Assembly: GCF_003033885.1 (NCBI RefSeq)
Contig: NZ_CP024081.1
Coordinates: 3,532,553 to 3,596,552 of the forward strand
Reading direction: 5' to 3'
Source: Pseudomonas rhizophila
Lineage (GTDB): Bacteria > Pseudomonadota > Gammaproteobacteria > Pseudomonadales > Pseudomonadaceae
DNA: 64,000 nucleotides
The notes beneath the pieces are model-generated. The model searched no databases, was not told the DNA's origin, and saw only the letters and a program-made list of their open reading frames with translations. Positions 8,689 to 18,116 of this stretch are shown here, one piece after another (position 1 is the stretch's first letter; the number at the start of each line of letters is the position of its first letter). The position numbers and the translations under genes are program-made.

Positions 8689-9972
8689 ATGCTCCTCGCG
8701 TCGTTGATTTTTCTGCTGACCATTACATTGGTGATCTGGCAACCCAAGGGCCTCGGTGTTGGCTGGAGTGCAACGCTCGGTGCGCTGCTGGCGTTGTTGA
8801 GCGGGGTGGTGCAGGTCGGTGACATTGCCCTGGTGTGGCAGATCATCTGGAACGCCACCGGTACGTTTATCGCGCTGATCATCATCAGCCTGTTGCTGGA
8901 CGAGGCTGGGTTCTTCGCCTGGGCCGCCTTGCATGTGGCCCGCTGGGGCCGAGGCAGCGGGCGCAAGCTGTTTGCGTTCATGGTGCTGCTGGGCGCGCTG
9001 GTGTCGGCTTTGTTCGCCAATGACGGCGCGGCGTTGATCCTGACGCCCATCGTAATTTCGATGCTGCTGGCCTTGCGTTTTTCTCCGGCGGCAACCCTGG
9101 CATTCGTGATGGGCGCCGGCTTCATTGCCGATAGCGCGAGCCTGCCGCTGGTGGTGTCGAACCTGGTGAACATCGTCTCAGCCGACTTCTTCGGCATTGG
9201 CTTCAACCGTTACGCGGCGGTCATGGTGCCGGTGAACCTGGTCAGCGTCGCGGCCAGCCTGGCGATATTGCTGTGGTTCTTTCGCCGCGACATCCCGCGC
9301 GACTATGACCCGCATCAACTGGATGCCCCGGCGAGTGCCATCCACGACAGGGCCACCTTCTTCGCGGGCTGGGCGGTGTTGGCGATTCTGCTGCTTGGTT
9401 GCTTCGCCCTCGAGCCGTTGGGCATTCCCATCAGCGCGATTTCGGCGGTCTGCGCCGCGTTATTGCTGGCCGTCGCGGCCCGCGGTCACAAAATCTCCAC
9501 TCGCAGGGTCATGAAGGAGGCGCCGTGGCAGATCGTGATCTTCTCCCTGGGCATGTATCTGGTGGTCTATGGCCTGCGCAATGCGGGGCTGACTGGCTAC
9601 CTGGCGCAATGGCTCGATGGTTTCGCCGCCTATGGTGTGTGGGGGGCGGCGATGGGCACCGGACTGTTGACGGCTTTGCTCTCGTCGATCATGAACAACC
9701 TGCCGACGGTGCTGATCGGTGCCTTGTCCATCGATGCCAGTCAGGCCACCGGGGTGGTGAAGGAGGCGATGATCTACGCCAACGTCATCGGCAGCGACCT
9801 GGGCCCGAAAATCACTCCGATCGGCAGCCTGGCGACTTTGCTTTGGCTGCACGTGCTGGCGCGCAAGGACATCCGGATTGGCTGGGGGTACTACTTCAAG
9901 GTCGGGATTGTGCTGACCGTGCCGGTGTTGTTGGTGACGTTGGCGGCGTTGGCGTTGCGGTTGTCTATTTAG
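8689..9972 (+). CDS. arsB: Arsenite/antimonite efflux pump ArsB
   Basis: ArsB is an inner-membrane arsenite antiporter. The 427-aa protein closely matches the ArsB family along its whole length: [14 protein letters not shown] at the N-terminus, then [70 protein letters not shown] and [18 protein letters not shown]. About twelve hydrophobic segments are visible. The ATG at 8689 has AAGG nine bases upstream; the frame is open from 8539 but the upstream part is not membrane-like. Unusually, no arsR or arsC is adjacent: the upstream gene is an FMN reductase and the downstream gene is DUF1853 on the other strand. Confidence 0.95.
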   Translation: MLLASLIFLLTITLVIWQPKGLGVGWSATLGALLALLSGVVQVGDIALVWQIIWNATGTFIALIIISLLLDEAGFFAWAALHVARWGRGSGRKLFAFMVLLGALVSALFANDGAALILTPIVISMLLALRFSPAATLAFVMGAGFIADSASLPLVVSNLVNIVSADFFGIGFNRYAAVMVPVNLVSVAASLAILLWFFRRDIPRDYDPHQLDAPASAIHDRATFFAGWAVLAILLLGCFALEPLGIPISAISAVCAALLLAVAARGHKISTRRVMKEAPWQIVIFSLGMYLVVYGLRNAGLTGYLAQWLDGFAAYGVWGAAMGTGLLTALLSSIMNNLPTVLIGALSIDASQATGVVKEAMIYANVIGSDLGPKITPIGSLATLLWLHVLARKDIRIGWGYYFKVGIVLTVPVLLVTLAALALRLSI

Positions 9973-9986
9973 ACCGCGTTGACTTT

Positions 9987-10076
9987 ATCGCGAGCAGGCT
10001 CGCTCCTACATGGATGCAGTGTTGCCATTGAAGTTGCAAACGCCGCGGTCACTGTGGGAGCGAGCCTGCTCGCGAT
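9987..10076. repeat. REPIN
   Basis: ATCGCGAGCAGGCTCGCTCC and, about 50 bp on, the inverse copy GTGGGAGCGAGCCTGCTCGC. It fills the gap between the convergent arsB and DUF1853 genes. Confidence 0.9.
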
Positions 10077-10101
10077 GAGGCCCGGACAGACGCCGCCCAT
10101 C

Positions 10102-11067
10102 TCACCCATTCCCCGGCACATCCGGCCAACGATCCGCCACCAGGAACGCTCGCTCGGTTTCTTCCCACTCACCCTCGGCATTTTCACTCAGGCGCACCAT
10201 CAATTGTGCGGGGGCCATGGGGTCGAGGGCCATTCGCCAGGCATCCAGTTGCCCGGCGCTCCAGGTCTGGTCCGCCGGATAATGGGCCGGGGCGAGCCAG
10301 CCAGCCCGGGGCAGGGGTTGCCAGCGCCCCGGCGGACGCTGGGCAACGAACGCCGGCCAGTCCCGCTGATGCAGCCACCTTCCGCGCAAATGCCTGGGAT
10401 GGGCGCCGGTTGGGGGTTCGGCTTGGCCGGGCCACGGGTAAAGCAGATAGCCGCCTAGCCAGAGTTCCGAGCGAAACAGCTCGATGCCCGAGGGTTCGAT
10501 GCCCAGCGTTGCCAGGGCCTCTCGGCTTTCCGGGCGAGCGGAGATTGGTAGCTGGTGTTCGCGCAAATGCGCCAGTTTAAGGTCGAGCCGGTCATGGCAG
10601 CCCGGGCCGAGCCATTGTGCGGTGTCCTGCCCGTGGCCGTTTTGCGGCCCGAGGTACAACTTGATCGCCAGTTCCAGGTGGTGGATGCCGTCGCCATCGC
10701 GCAGCAGCAGGTCCAGTTCACCCAGGGTCTGGCCCTGGTGGCGGATCGGCAGGTTGGCGGCGATCAGCTCAATGCCCGGCGCGTGCTGCACCGCAAACTG
10801 CCACAACCGTTCGTAATACAGACCCAGGCGCCGGGTTCTGCCCTGGGACAGGCAATGCAGTAACGGATAGCTGTCGCGGTCCAGTTGTCGCAGCCACTGT
10901 TCCAGTTGATGAGGCTGTTGCACCCAGTCGCTGCCGGTCAGGGGATGGCGTTGGGGCCAGGGCGTGTCGATCAGCATCGGCGGGGCAAGGATCGCCCACG
11001 CCAGGTCGCGCACTTCGGGATGGCGCAGGCGGCGGGGCAAGTCGAGCAGTTCGGGGAACAGGATCAT
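10102..11067 (-). CDS. DUF1853 family protein
   Basis: A 321-aa cytoplasmic protein that I recognise as DUF1853: it begins [32 protein letters not shown]. The central motif is [26 protein letters not shown], whose E-x-D...E-x-x-x-K pattern resembles a PD-(D/E)XK nuclease core. The nuclease idea is inference from this motif only; the family has no established function. It is divergent from nadK, with about 100 bp between them. Confidence 0.8.
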   Translation of the reverse strand: MILFPELLDLPRRLRHPEVRDLAWAILAPPMLIDTPWPQRHPLTGSDWVQQPHQLEQWLRQLDRDSYPLLHCLSQGRTRRLGLYYERLWQFAVQHAPGIELIAANLPIRHQGQTLGELDLLLRDGDGIHHLELAIKLYLGPQNGHGQDTAQWLGPGCHDRLDLKLAHLREHQLPISARPESREALATLGIEPSGIELFRSELWLGGYLLYPWPGQAEPPTGAHPRHLRGRWLHQRDWPAFVAQRPPGRWQPLPRAGWLAPAHYPADQTWSAGQLDAWRMALDPMAPAQLMVRLSENAEGEWEETERAFLVADRWPDVPGNG

Positions 11068-11170
11068 TTTGCGAGCATAGCCTGCGTCGAAGGCTTAAAG
11101 AATTTTGTCTATGGGCGGCTTTCGCCCATAATCGTGTTTTTCGCCCGACGCAGACCCTCGCAGGAGCCCC

Positions 11171-12061
11171 ATGGAGCAATTTCGCAATATCGGCATCATC
11201 GGTCGCCTGGGCAGTTCGCAGGTGCTGGACACTGTTCGCCGACTCAAACGTTTCCTCCTGGAGCGGCACCTGCATGTGATCCTCGAAGATACCATCGCCG
11301 AAGTCTTGCCTGGTCACGGCCTGCAGACTTCGTCGCGCAAGATGCTCGGCGAAGTCTGTGACATGGTGATCGTGGTCGGCGGCGATGGCAGTCTGCTGGG
11401 GGCCGCCCGAGCCCTGGCGCGGCACAACATTCCGGTACTGGGCATCAACCGGGGCAGCCTGGGGTTTCTGACCGATATCCGCCCCGACGAGCTGGAAACC
11501 AAAGTGGCCGAGGTATTGGACGGTCACTATCTGGTGGAGAATCGCTTCCTGCTGCAAGCCGAGGTGCGCCGTCACGCCGAAGCCATCGGCCAGGGCGATG
11601 CCCTCAACGATGTGGTGCTGCACCCCGGCAAATCCACGCGGATGATCGAATTCGAGCTGTATATCGACGGTCAGTTCGTCTGCAGCCAGAAGGCCGACGG
11701 CCTGATCGTCGCCACGCCCACCGGCTCCACGGCCTATGCGCTTTCCGCCGGTGGCCCGATCATGCATCCCAAGCTCGACGCTATTGTGATTGTGCCCATG
11801 TACCCCCATACCTTGTCTGGGCGACCCATTGTGGTCGATGGCAATAGTGAGCTGAAAATCGTCGTGTCCAAGGATATGCAGATCTACCCGCAAGTGTCCT
11901 GTGACGGCCAGAACCATTTCACCTGCGCGCCGGGTGACACCATCACCGTCAGCAAAAAAGCGCAGAAGCTGCGCCTGATCCACCCGCTGGATCACAATTA
12001 CTACGAAGTCTGCCGGACCAAGCTCGGCTGGGGCAGTCGATTGGGGGGTGGAGGCGACTGA
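11171..12061 (+). CDS. nadK: NAD kinase
   Basis: NadK phosphorylates NAD to NADP, the only route to NADP in the cell. The 296-aa protein has the diagnostic VVGGDGSLLGAAR (GGDG motif near residues 71-74), GINRGSLGFLTD, and the NE/D-like region ending KADGLIVATPTGSTAYALSAGGPI. Length and order of motifs are normal. The ATG at 11171 follows CAGGAGCCCC, a strong ribosome-binding site. The stop codon overlaps the start of the phosphoesterase gene by one base (TGATG), so the two are probably translationally coupled. Confidence 0.98.
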   Translation: MEQFRNIGIIGRLGSSQVLDTVRRLKRFLLERHLHVILEDTIAEVLPGHGLQTSSRKMLGEVCDMVIVVGGDGSLLGAARALARHNIPVLGINRGSLGFLTDIRPDELETKVAEVLDGHYLVENRFLLQAEVRRHAEAIGQGDALNDVVLHPGKSTRMIEFELYIDGQFVCSQKADGLIVATPTGSTAYALSAGGPIMHPKLDAIVIVPMYPHTLSGRPIVVDGNSELKIVVSKDMQIYPQVSCDGQNHFTCAPGDTITVSKKAQKLRLIHPLDHNYYEVCRTKLGWGSRLGGGGD

Positions 12062-13032
12062 TGCTCGATCCTGCGCGCAGTTACGACCTGATCGGCGACG
12101 TGCACGGATGCGCCCTGACCCTGGAACGCCTGCTGGACCGCCTCGGTTATCACAAGCAGGGCGGCGTCTGGCGGCACCCGTCGCGCATGGCCGTGTTCCT
12201 GGGGGACATCATCGACCGTGGTCCGCGGATCCGCGAAGCCCTGCACATCGTCCACGACATGGTGGTGGCCGGTCAGGCGCTGTGCATCATGGGCAACCAC
12301 GAGTTCAACGCCCTGGGCTGGAGCACGCCGGCGTTGCCGGGCAGCGGCCAGCGCTACGTGCGCGAACACACCCCGCGCCATGCCCGTCTGCTCAACGAAA
12401 CCCTGACCCAGTTCGAGCAGCATCCGGGCGACTGGCATGACTTTCTCAAGTGGTTTTACGAGTTGCCGCTGTTTGTCGATGCCCAGCGCTTTCGGGTGGT
12501 CCACGCCTGCTGGGACAACGGTCTGATCGAGCCGCTGCGAGGCTTGTTCCCGGACGGCTGTATCGACGAGCACTTCCTCCAGGCCTCGGCGGAGCCGGGC
12601 AGTTTCGCCTGCACGGTGTTTGATCGCCTGCTGCGCGGTACCGACATGCGCTTGCCCCATGGCCTGACCCTCACCGGCGGCGACGGCCTGACCCGTTCGT
12701 TCTTTCGCACCAAGTTCTGGGAAGACGATCCTCAGACCTATGGAGACATCGTGTTCCAACCCGACGCCTTGCCCGAACCGGTGGCTCGCACGCCGCTGTC
12801 GCCCGACGAAAAGAATAATCTGCTGCGCTATGGCGTGCATGAACCCATGCTGTTCGTCGGTCATTACTGGCGCAGCGGCAAACCCGCGCCGATCCGCTCG
12901 AACCTGGCCTGCCTGGATTACAGCGCGGTGCTTTACGGAAAACTGGTGGCCTATCGTCTCGACGCAGAAACCCGACTGGACCCGCATAAATTTGTCTGGG
13001 TCGATGTCGAACGGCCGGAGGAACTGCGATGA
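12061..13032 (+). CDS. Metallophosphoesterase (ApaH-like)
   Basis: A 323-aa calcineurin-like phosphoesterase. The metal ligands are clear: YDLIGDVHG (D-x-H, residues 4-12), FLGDIIDRGP (GD..DRG), MGNHEFN (GNHE) and, near the C-terminus, FVGHYW. This resembles the diadenosine-tetraphosphatase/PrpE group, but the substrate is unknown. It is the second gene of the tightly packed nadK-phosphoesterase-rhomboid run: it overlaps nadK by one base and the rhomboid gene by four (ATGA). Confidence 0.92.
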   Translation: MLDPARSYDLIGDVHGCALTLERLLDRLGYHKQGGVWRHPSRMAVFLGDIIDRGPRIREALHIVHDMVVAGQALCIMGNHEFNALGWSTPALPGSGQRYVREHTPRHARLLNETLTQFEQHPGDWHDFLKWFYELPLFVDAQRFRVVHACWDNGLIEPLRGLFPDGCIDEHFLQASAEPGSFACTVFDRLLRGTDMRLPHGLTLTGGDGLTRSFFRTKFWEDDPQTYGDIVFQPDALPEPVARTPLSPDEKNNLLRYGVHEPMLFVGHYWRSGKPAPIRSNLACLDYSAVLYGKLVAYRLDAETRLDPHKFVWVDVERPEELR

Positions 13033-13901
13033 GCGTCGTGGCGGTCTTGCGCTTGCCCTTGGCCGAGGATCTGAGCGGCTTCGTCAAATTGCTGCAACGC
13101 ATGCAGGTGCCCCATCGGGTCAGCGAGGAGGCGGGCGAGCAGGTGCTCTGGGTGCCCGATGAAATCTGCGAAGACGTGCGCTCGTTGTATGCACGCTTCC
13201 CGAGCGGCGATCCCGAGCACCAGTTGGAGTTGCCGGGCACCGGCAGCACGTCGCGACGGCCTGGTTTCGTCCAGCAACTGACCCGCAGCCCGGTTACAGC
13301 ACTGGTGTTGCTGCTGAGCCTGATCGTCGGCGCCGTGACGTTGCTGGGGGAAAATCTCGAGACCTTGCGCTGGCTGACATTCCTGGAGTTTCGCGTCGTC
13401 GGCGACTATATCCATTTCACGCCCCTGGCCGACAGCCTGGCGGCAGGGCAGTGGTGGCGCCTGGTGACGCCGATGCTGATCCATTTCGGTTTCCTGCACA
13501 TCGCCATGAATGGCATGTGGTACTGGGAACTGGGACGGCGGATTGAAGCGCGCCAGGGCGGCATCAACCTGCTGGGGCTGACACTGCTGTTCAGCCTCGT
13601 GTCCAACTTCGCCCAATATTTCTTCAGCGGCCCGACCTTGTTCGGCGGCTTGTCCGGCGTGCTCTATGGTCTGTTGGGGCACTGCTGGATCTTTCAACTG
13701 CTGGCGCCGAACCCGGCCTATCACTTGCCCCGTGGGGTGCTGGTGATGATGCTGGTGTGGCTGGTGCTGTGCCTGTCCGGGCTGATCTCGCTGATCGGTT
13801 TCGGCGAAATCGCCAACGCGGCCCACGTCGGCGGGCTGCTCATCGGTTGCTTCACGGGTTTGTTGGGCGGGCTGTTCGCTCGTCGTAAAATGGCCCTCTG
13901 A
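13029..13901 (+). CDS. Rhomboid-family intramembrane serine protease (GlpG-like)
   Basis: Rhomboids cleave transmembrane substrates within the inner membrane. The 290-aa protein has an N-terminal cytoplasmic domain (about residues 1-85) like that of GlpG, then six hydrophobic segments. The catalytic serine is in GGLSGVLYGLLGH and the catalytic histidine in ANAAHVGGLLIG; the loop-1/TM2 HIAMNGMWYWELGRRIE motif is also present. The ATG overlaps the preceding stop (ATGA), implying coupling. Substrates are not predictable from the sequence. Confidence 0.92.
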   Translation: MSVVAVLRLPLAEDLSGFVKLLQRMQVPHRVSEEAGEQVLWVPDEICEDVRSLYARFPSGDPEHQLELPGTGSTSRRPGFVQQLTRSPVTALVLLLSLIVGAVTLLGENLETLRWLTFLEFRVVGDYIHFTPLADSLAAGQWWRLVTPMLIHFGFLHIAMNGMWYWELGRRIEARQGGINLLGLTLLFSLVSNFAQYFFSGPTLFGGLSGVLYGLLGHCWIFQLLAPNPAYHLPRGVLVMMLVWLVLCLSGLISLIGFGEIANAAHVGGLLIGCFTGLLGGLFARRKMAL

Positions 13902-13945
13902 CGGCGCCTGTAATATTTGAATATGCGCGATTGCGCGGAGAACCC

Positions 13946-14206
13946 ATGTCCTCGTTCAACGAAATGATCAAAAACATCACCCCCGAGATCTATCAGAGCC
14001 TGAAGCTGGCGGTGGAAATCGGTAAATGGGCCGATGGCAACAAGCTCACCGCCGAACAGCGCGAATTGTCGCTGCAGGCGATGATCGCCTGGGAGATGCA
14101 GAATCTGCCCGAAGAGGAACGCACCGGCTACATGGGCCCGCAGGAGTGCCAGTCGAAGGCCACAGAAGTGCCGAACATCCTGTTCAAGTCGGATGCCATC
14201 CATTGA
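13946..14206 (+). CDS. YeaC-like DUF1315 family protein
   Basis: An 86-aa, acidic, helical protein of DUF1315 (E. coli YeaC). It starts MSSFNEMIKNITPEIYQSLKLAVEIGKW and contains LTAEQRELSLQAMIAWE and NLPEEERTGYM. The ATG at 13946 has GCGGAGAACCC upstream; an in-frame TTG at 13931 is ignored. No function is established. Its stop overlaps the TTG start of the next gene by four bases. Confidence 0.88.
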   Translation: MSSFNEMIKNITPEIYQSLKLAVEIGKWADGNKLTAEQRELSLQAMIAWEMQNLPEEERTGYMGPQECQSKATEVPNILFKSDAIH

Positions 14207-15033
14207 TCGAGATTGGCCGCGGTGCAATCAGCAAGATGTCGGCACGCCTTGACGGGCCGACCGTTCAATACGCCTTTCGCCTGGGCGATACCGAGGTGCC
14301 AGTCAACCCGTTGATTGGCAGCACGGTGCGCCTGGAGTTTCTCGGTGCGATCCACTGCAGCCATTGCGGACGCAGGACCAAGACCAGCTTCAGCCAGGGT
14401 TATTGCTACCCCTGCATGACTAAACTGGCCCAGTGCGACCTGTGCATCATGAGCCCTGAGCGCTGCCACTTCGATGCGGGCACCTGCCGCGAGCCGGCCT
14501 GGGGCGAACAGTTCTGCATGACCGATCATGTGGTGTACCTGGCCAATTCCTCGGGCGTGAAAGTCGGCATCACCCGCGCCACGCAGCTGCCGACCCGCTG
14601 GCTGGACCAGGGCGCCAGCCAGGCGCTGCCGATCCTGCGGGTCGCCACTCGCCAGCAATCGGGCTTTGTCGAAGACCTGTTCCGCAGCCAGGTGGCGGAC
14701 AAGACCAACTGGCGCGCATTGCTCAAGGGCGACGCCGTGGCGGTGGACCTGCCGCAGATCCGCGATTCGCTGTTCGAGAGCTGCGCCGAAGGACTGCAAG
14801 GCTTGCAGGAACGATTCGGCCTGCAAGCGATCCAGACCATAGCGGACGTCGAGCCGGTCGAGATCCGTTATCCGGTGGAGCAATACCCGGCCAAGATCGT
14901 CAGCTTCAACCTGGACAAGAACCCGATTGCCGAAGGCACGCTGCTGGGGATCAAGGGCCAATACCTGATTTTCGACACTGGCGTGATCAATATTCGTAAA
15001 TACACGGCTTATCAGCTCGCCGTGCATCAGTAG
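14203..15033 (+). CDS. DUF2797 family zinc-binding protein
   Basis: A 276-aa protein of DUF2797. The N-terminus has paired cysteine motifs (CSHCGRRTK, CYPCMTKLAQCDLC, then CHFDAGTC and FCMTDH), indicating one or two bound zinc ions. Next comes HVVYLANSSGVKVGITR, followed by a conserved Arg and later Glu, a pattern reminiscent of GIY-YIG nucleases. The start is judged to be the TTG at 14203 (MIEIGRGAISKMSARL), which overlaps the yeaC-like stop (TTGA); an ATG at 14236 would shorten the protein by 11 residues. The gene directly precedes pepN. Function is unknown. Confidence 0.82.
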   Translation: MIEIGRGAISKMSARLDGPTVQYAFRLGDTEVPVNPLIGSTVRLEFLGAIHCSHCGRRTKTSFSQGYCYPCMTKLAQCDLCIMSPERCHFDAGTCREPAWGEQFCMTDHVVYLANSSGVKVGITRATQLPTRWLDQGASQALPILRVATRQQSGFVEDLFRSQVADKTNWRALLKGDAVAVDLPQIRDSLFESCAEGLQGLQERFGLQAIQTIADVEPVEIRYPVEQYPAKIVSFNLDKNPIAEGTLLGIKGQYLIFDTGVINIRKYTAYQLAVHQ

Positions 15034-15046
15034 AAGGATTTGCCCC

Positions 15047-17704
15047 ATGCGCACCGAACAACCGAAGATGATTTACCTGAAGGACTATCAGGCGCCCGAG
15101 TACCTGATCGACGAGACGCACCTGACCTTCGAGTTGTTCGAGGACCACAGCCTGGTCCATGCGCAACTGGTGATGCGCCGTAACCCCGAGCGCGGTGCCG
15201 GCCTGCCGCCCCTGGTGCTCGATGGCCAGCAGCTGGAACTGCTCTCGATCAAGCTCGATGACACCGACCTCAATCCGCTGGACTATCAGCTGGACGCCAG
15301 CCACCTGACCCTGCAACCCAAGGCCCCGGCCTTCACGGTGGACACCACTGTCAGGATCCACCCGGAAACCAACACCGCCCTGGAAGGCTTGTACAAGTCC
15401 GGCAGCATGTTCTGCACCCAGTGCGAGGCCGAAGGTTTCCGCAAGATCACCTATTACCTCGACCGCCCGGATGTGATGAGTACGTTCACCACCACGGTGG
15501 TGGCCGAGCAGCACAGCTATCCGGTGTTGCTGTCCAACGGCAACCCGATCGCCAGCGGTCCCGGCGAAGATGGCCGGCACTGGGCGACCTGGGAAGACCC
15601 GTTCAAGAAACCCGCCTACCTGTTTGCCCTGGTGGCCGGTGACCTGTGGTGCGTCGAAGACACCTTCACCACCATGACCGAGCGCACCGTGGCGCTGCGC
15701 ATCTATGTCGAGCCGGAAAACATCGATAAGTGCCAGCACGCCATGACCAGCCTGAAGAAGTCGATGCGCTGGGATGAAGAGGTCTATGGCCGTGAGTATG
15801 ACCTGGACATCTTCATGATCGTCGCGGTCAACGACTTCAACATGGGCGCCATGGAAAACAAGGGCCTGAACATCTTCAACTCCAGCGCAGTGCTGGCCCG
15901 CGCCGAAACCGCCACCGATGCCGCGCACCAGCGGGTCGAAGCGATCGTTGCCCACGAGTATTTCCATAACTGGTCGGGTAACCGCGTGACGTGCCGTGAC
16001 TGGTTCCAGTTGTCCCTCAAGGAAGGCTTCACTGTGTTCCGCGACGCCGGTTTTTCGGCCGACATGAACTCAGCCACGGTCAAGCGTATCCAGGACGTGG
16101 CGTACCTGCGCACTCACCAGTTTGCCGAAGACGCAGGTCCCATGGCCCACCCGGTGCGCCCGGACAGCTTCATCGAAATTTCCAACTTCTACACCCTGAC
16201 CGTGTACGAAAAGGGGTCGGAAGTGGTCGGCATGATCCACACCCTGCTGGGGGCCGAGGGCTTTCGCAAGGGCAGCGACCTGTACTTCGAGCGCCACGAC
16301 GGCCAGGCCGTGACCTGCGATGACTTCATCAAGGCCATGGAGGATGCCAACGGCGTCGACCTGAGTCAGTTCAAGCGCTGGTACAGCCAGGCGGGTACGC
16401 CACGGCTGGCGGTCAGCGAGTCCTACGACGCTGCTGCCCGAACCTACAGCCTGACCTTCAGCCAGAGCTGCCCACCGACCCCGGACAAAATGGAAAAACT
16501 GCCATTTGTGATTCCCGTGGAGCTGGGTTTGCTGGACAGCAAGGGCAACGAAATCCCTCTGCGCCTGGCCGGCGAAGCGGCGGCAACTGGCACGTCCCGG
16601 GTGATCTCGGTGACCGAAGCCGAGCAGACCGTCACCTTTGTCGACATCGCCGAAAAGCCGTTGCCTTCGTTGTTGCGCGGCTTCTCGGCCCCGGTGAAGC
16701 TGAGCTTCCCGTACGATCGGGACCACTTGATGTTCCTGATGCAGCACGACAGCGACGGCTTCAACCGCTGGGATGCCGGCCAGCAGTTGTCGGTGCAGGT
16801 GCTGCAGGAACTGATCGCCCAGCATCAGAAAGGCGAAAATCTGGTGCTGGATCCGCGTCTGGTCAGCGCTTTGCGTAGCGTGCTGTCGGACGAATCCCTG
16901 GATCAGGCCATGGTCGCGGAAATGCTCTCGCTGCCAAGCGAGGCTTATCTGACGGAAATCAGCGAAGTGGCCGACGTGGAGGCGATCCATGCCGCGCGGG
17001 AATTCGCCCGTCAGCAACTGGCGGACAATCTGTTCGAAGCCCTGTGGCTGCGCTATGAGGCCAACCGTGACCTGTCCAAGCGCACGCCGTACGTGGCCGA
17101 GGCCGAGCATTTCGCCCGCCGTGCCTTGCAGAACATCGCGCTGTCGTACCTGATGCTGACCGACAAGCCGGAAGTGCTCAGTGCCACCCTGGAGCAGTTC
17201 GACACCGCCGACAATATGACCGAGCGTCTCACGGCCCTGGCGGTGCTGGTCAATTCCCCGTTCGAAGCCGAGAAGGCCAAGGCGCTGGAAGTGTTCGCGG
17301 AGAACTTCAAAGGCAACCCGCTGGTCATGGACCAATGGTTCAGCGTCCAGGCCGGCAGCCCGTTGCCGGGCGGCCTGGCGCGGGTCAAGGCCTTGATGGA
17401 ACATCCGGCGTTCAATATCAAGAACCCGAACAAGGTACGCGCTTTGGTGGGGGCGTTTGCCGGGCAGAACCTGATCAACTTCCACGCGGCTGACGGTTCA
17501 GGTTATCGCTTCCTGGCGGATCTGGTGATCCAGCTCAATGGCTTCAACCCGCAGATCGCCGCACGGCAACTGGCGCCACTGACCCGCTGGCGCAAATACG
17601 ACAGTGCCCGCCAGGCGCTGATGAAAGCCGAGCTGGAGCGCATCCTGGCGTCCGGCGGGCTGTCGGCCGATGTGTTCGAAGTGGTGAGCAAGAGCCTGGC
17701 GTGA
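15047..17704 (+). CDS. pepN: Aminopeptidase N
   Basis: PepN is a cytoplasmic M1 zinc aminopeptidase that trims N-terminal residues from peptides in the last steps of protein turnover. The 885-aa protein has the exopeptidase motif GAMEN (residues 267-271) and the zinc site HEYFHNWSGNR (HExxH, residues 303-307) with the third ligand Glu in LSLKEGFTVF. The length fits the bacterial gamma-proteobacterial type. AAGGATTTGCCCC precedes the ATG, a good ribosome-binding site. It follows the DUF2797 gene by 13 bp, so it is probably co-transcribed with it. Confidence 0.98.
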   Translation: MRTEQPKMIYLKDYQAPEYLIDETHLTFELFEDHSLVHAQLVMRRNPERGAGLPPLVLDGQQLELLSIKLDDTDLNPLDYQLDASHLTLQPKAPAFTVDTTVRIHPETNTALEGLYKSGSMFCTQCEAEGFRKITYYLDRPDVMSTFTTTVVAEQHSYPVLLSNGNPIASGPGEDGRHWATWEDPFKKPAYLFALVAGDLWCVEDTFTTMTERTVALRIYVEPENIDKCQHAMTSLKKSMRWDEEVYGREYDLDIFMIVAVNDFNMGAMENKGLNIFNSSAVLARAETATDAAHQRVEAIVAHEYFHNWSGNRVTCRDWFQLSLKEGFTVFRDAGFSADMNSATVKRIQDVAYLRTHQFAEDAGPMAHPVRPDSFIEISNFYTLTVYEKGSEVVGMIHTLLGAEGFRKGSDLYFERHDGQAVTCDDFIKAMEDANGVDLSQFKRWYSQAGTPRLAVSESYDAAARTYSLTFSQSCPPTPDKMEKLPFVIPVELGLLDSKGNEIPLRLAGEAAATGTSRVISVTEAEQTVTFVDIAEKPLPSLLRGFSAPVKLSFPYDRDHLMFLMQHDSDGFNRWDAGQQLSVQVLQELIAQHQKGENLVLDPRLVSALRSVLSDESLDQAMVAEMLSLPSEAYLTEISEVADVEAIHAAREFARQQLADNLFEALWLRYEANRDLSKRTPYVAEAEHFARRALQNIALSYLMLTDKPEVLSATLEQFDTADNMTERLTALAVLVNSPFEAEKAKALEVFAENFKGNPLVMDQWFSVQAGSPLPGGLARVKALMEHPAFNIKNPNKVRALVGAFAGQNLINFHAADGSGYRFLADLVIQLNGFNPQIAARQLAPLTRWRKYDSARQALMKAELERILASGGLSADVFEVVSKSLA

Positions 17705-17744
17705 CCTTGGCACCGCGGTCTGCCTTGCAGGCCGCGGTGTTCCC

Positions 17745-17837
17745 ATCGCGAGCAGGCTCGCTCCCACAGGTGATCTTCAGTGAGCATATATCTTGTGTTC
17801 AACATTGATCCCTTGTGGGAGCGAGCCTGCTCGCGAT
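17745..17837. repeat. REPIN
   Basis: An inverted doublet of ATCGCGAGCAGGCTCGCTCC and GTGGGAGCGAGCCTGCTCGC separated by about 50 bp, 40 bp after the pepN stop, in a 412-bp gap. Confidence 0.9.
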
Positions 17838-17956
17838 GGCGTCAGACCTGTCTACACAACAACCGCCTCGATAGCCTGCCATAACCTCCCCGAATACCCC
17901 TTCATTCACCCCCGACCGCACTGCGCCACGGTTAACAAAAGATAACGCGGCGTCGA

Positions 17957-17986
17957 TTGTCAGACCTTTCCAAAGCCCGATAGGAT
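17957..17986 (+). promoter_or_regulatory. Candidate sigma70 promoter for the Ycf48/RND pair
   Basis: TTGTCA and TAGGAT are separated by 18 bp in the otherwise featureless part of the gap upstream of the Ycf48-like gene. This is a pattern match by eye only; the leader would be about 125 nt. Confidence 0.3.
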
Positions 17987-18116
17987 AGGTCAGCTTCCGA
18001 AGTGGCTCTAGATTGCAGGTTTCAGGACTATGCTCCAGAACAGTCAATCACGATGAGCCCGCTTACGGCGCCCTGAAGGGTTGAATGACCTAACAATAAT
18101 AATGGGGGAAAGGTCT

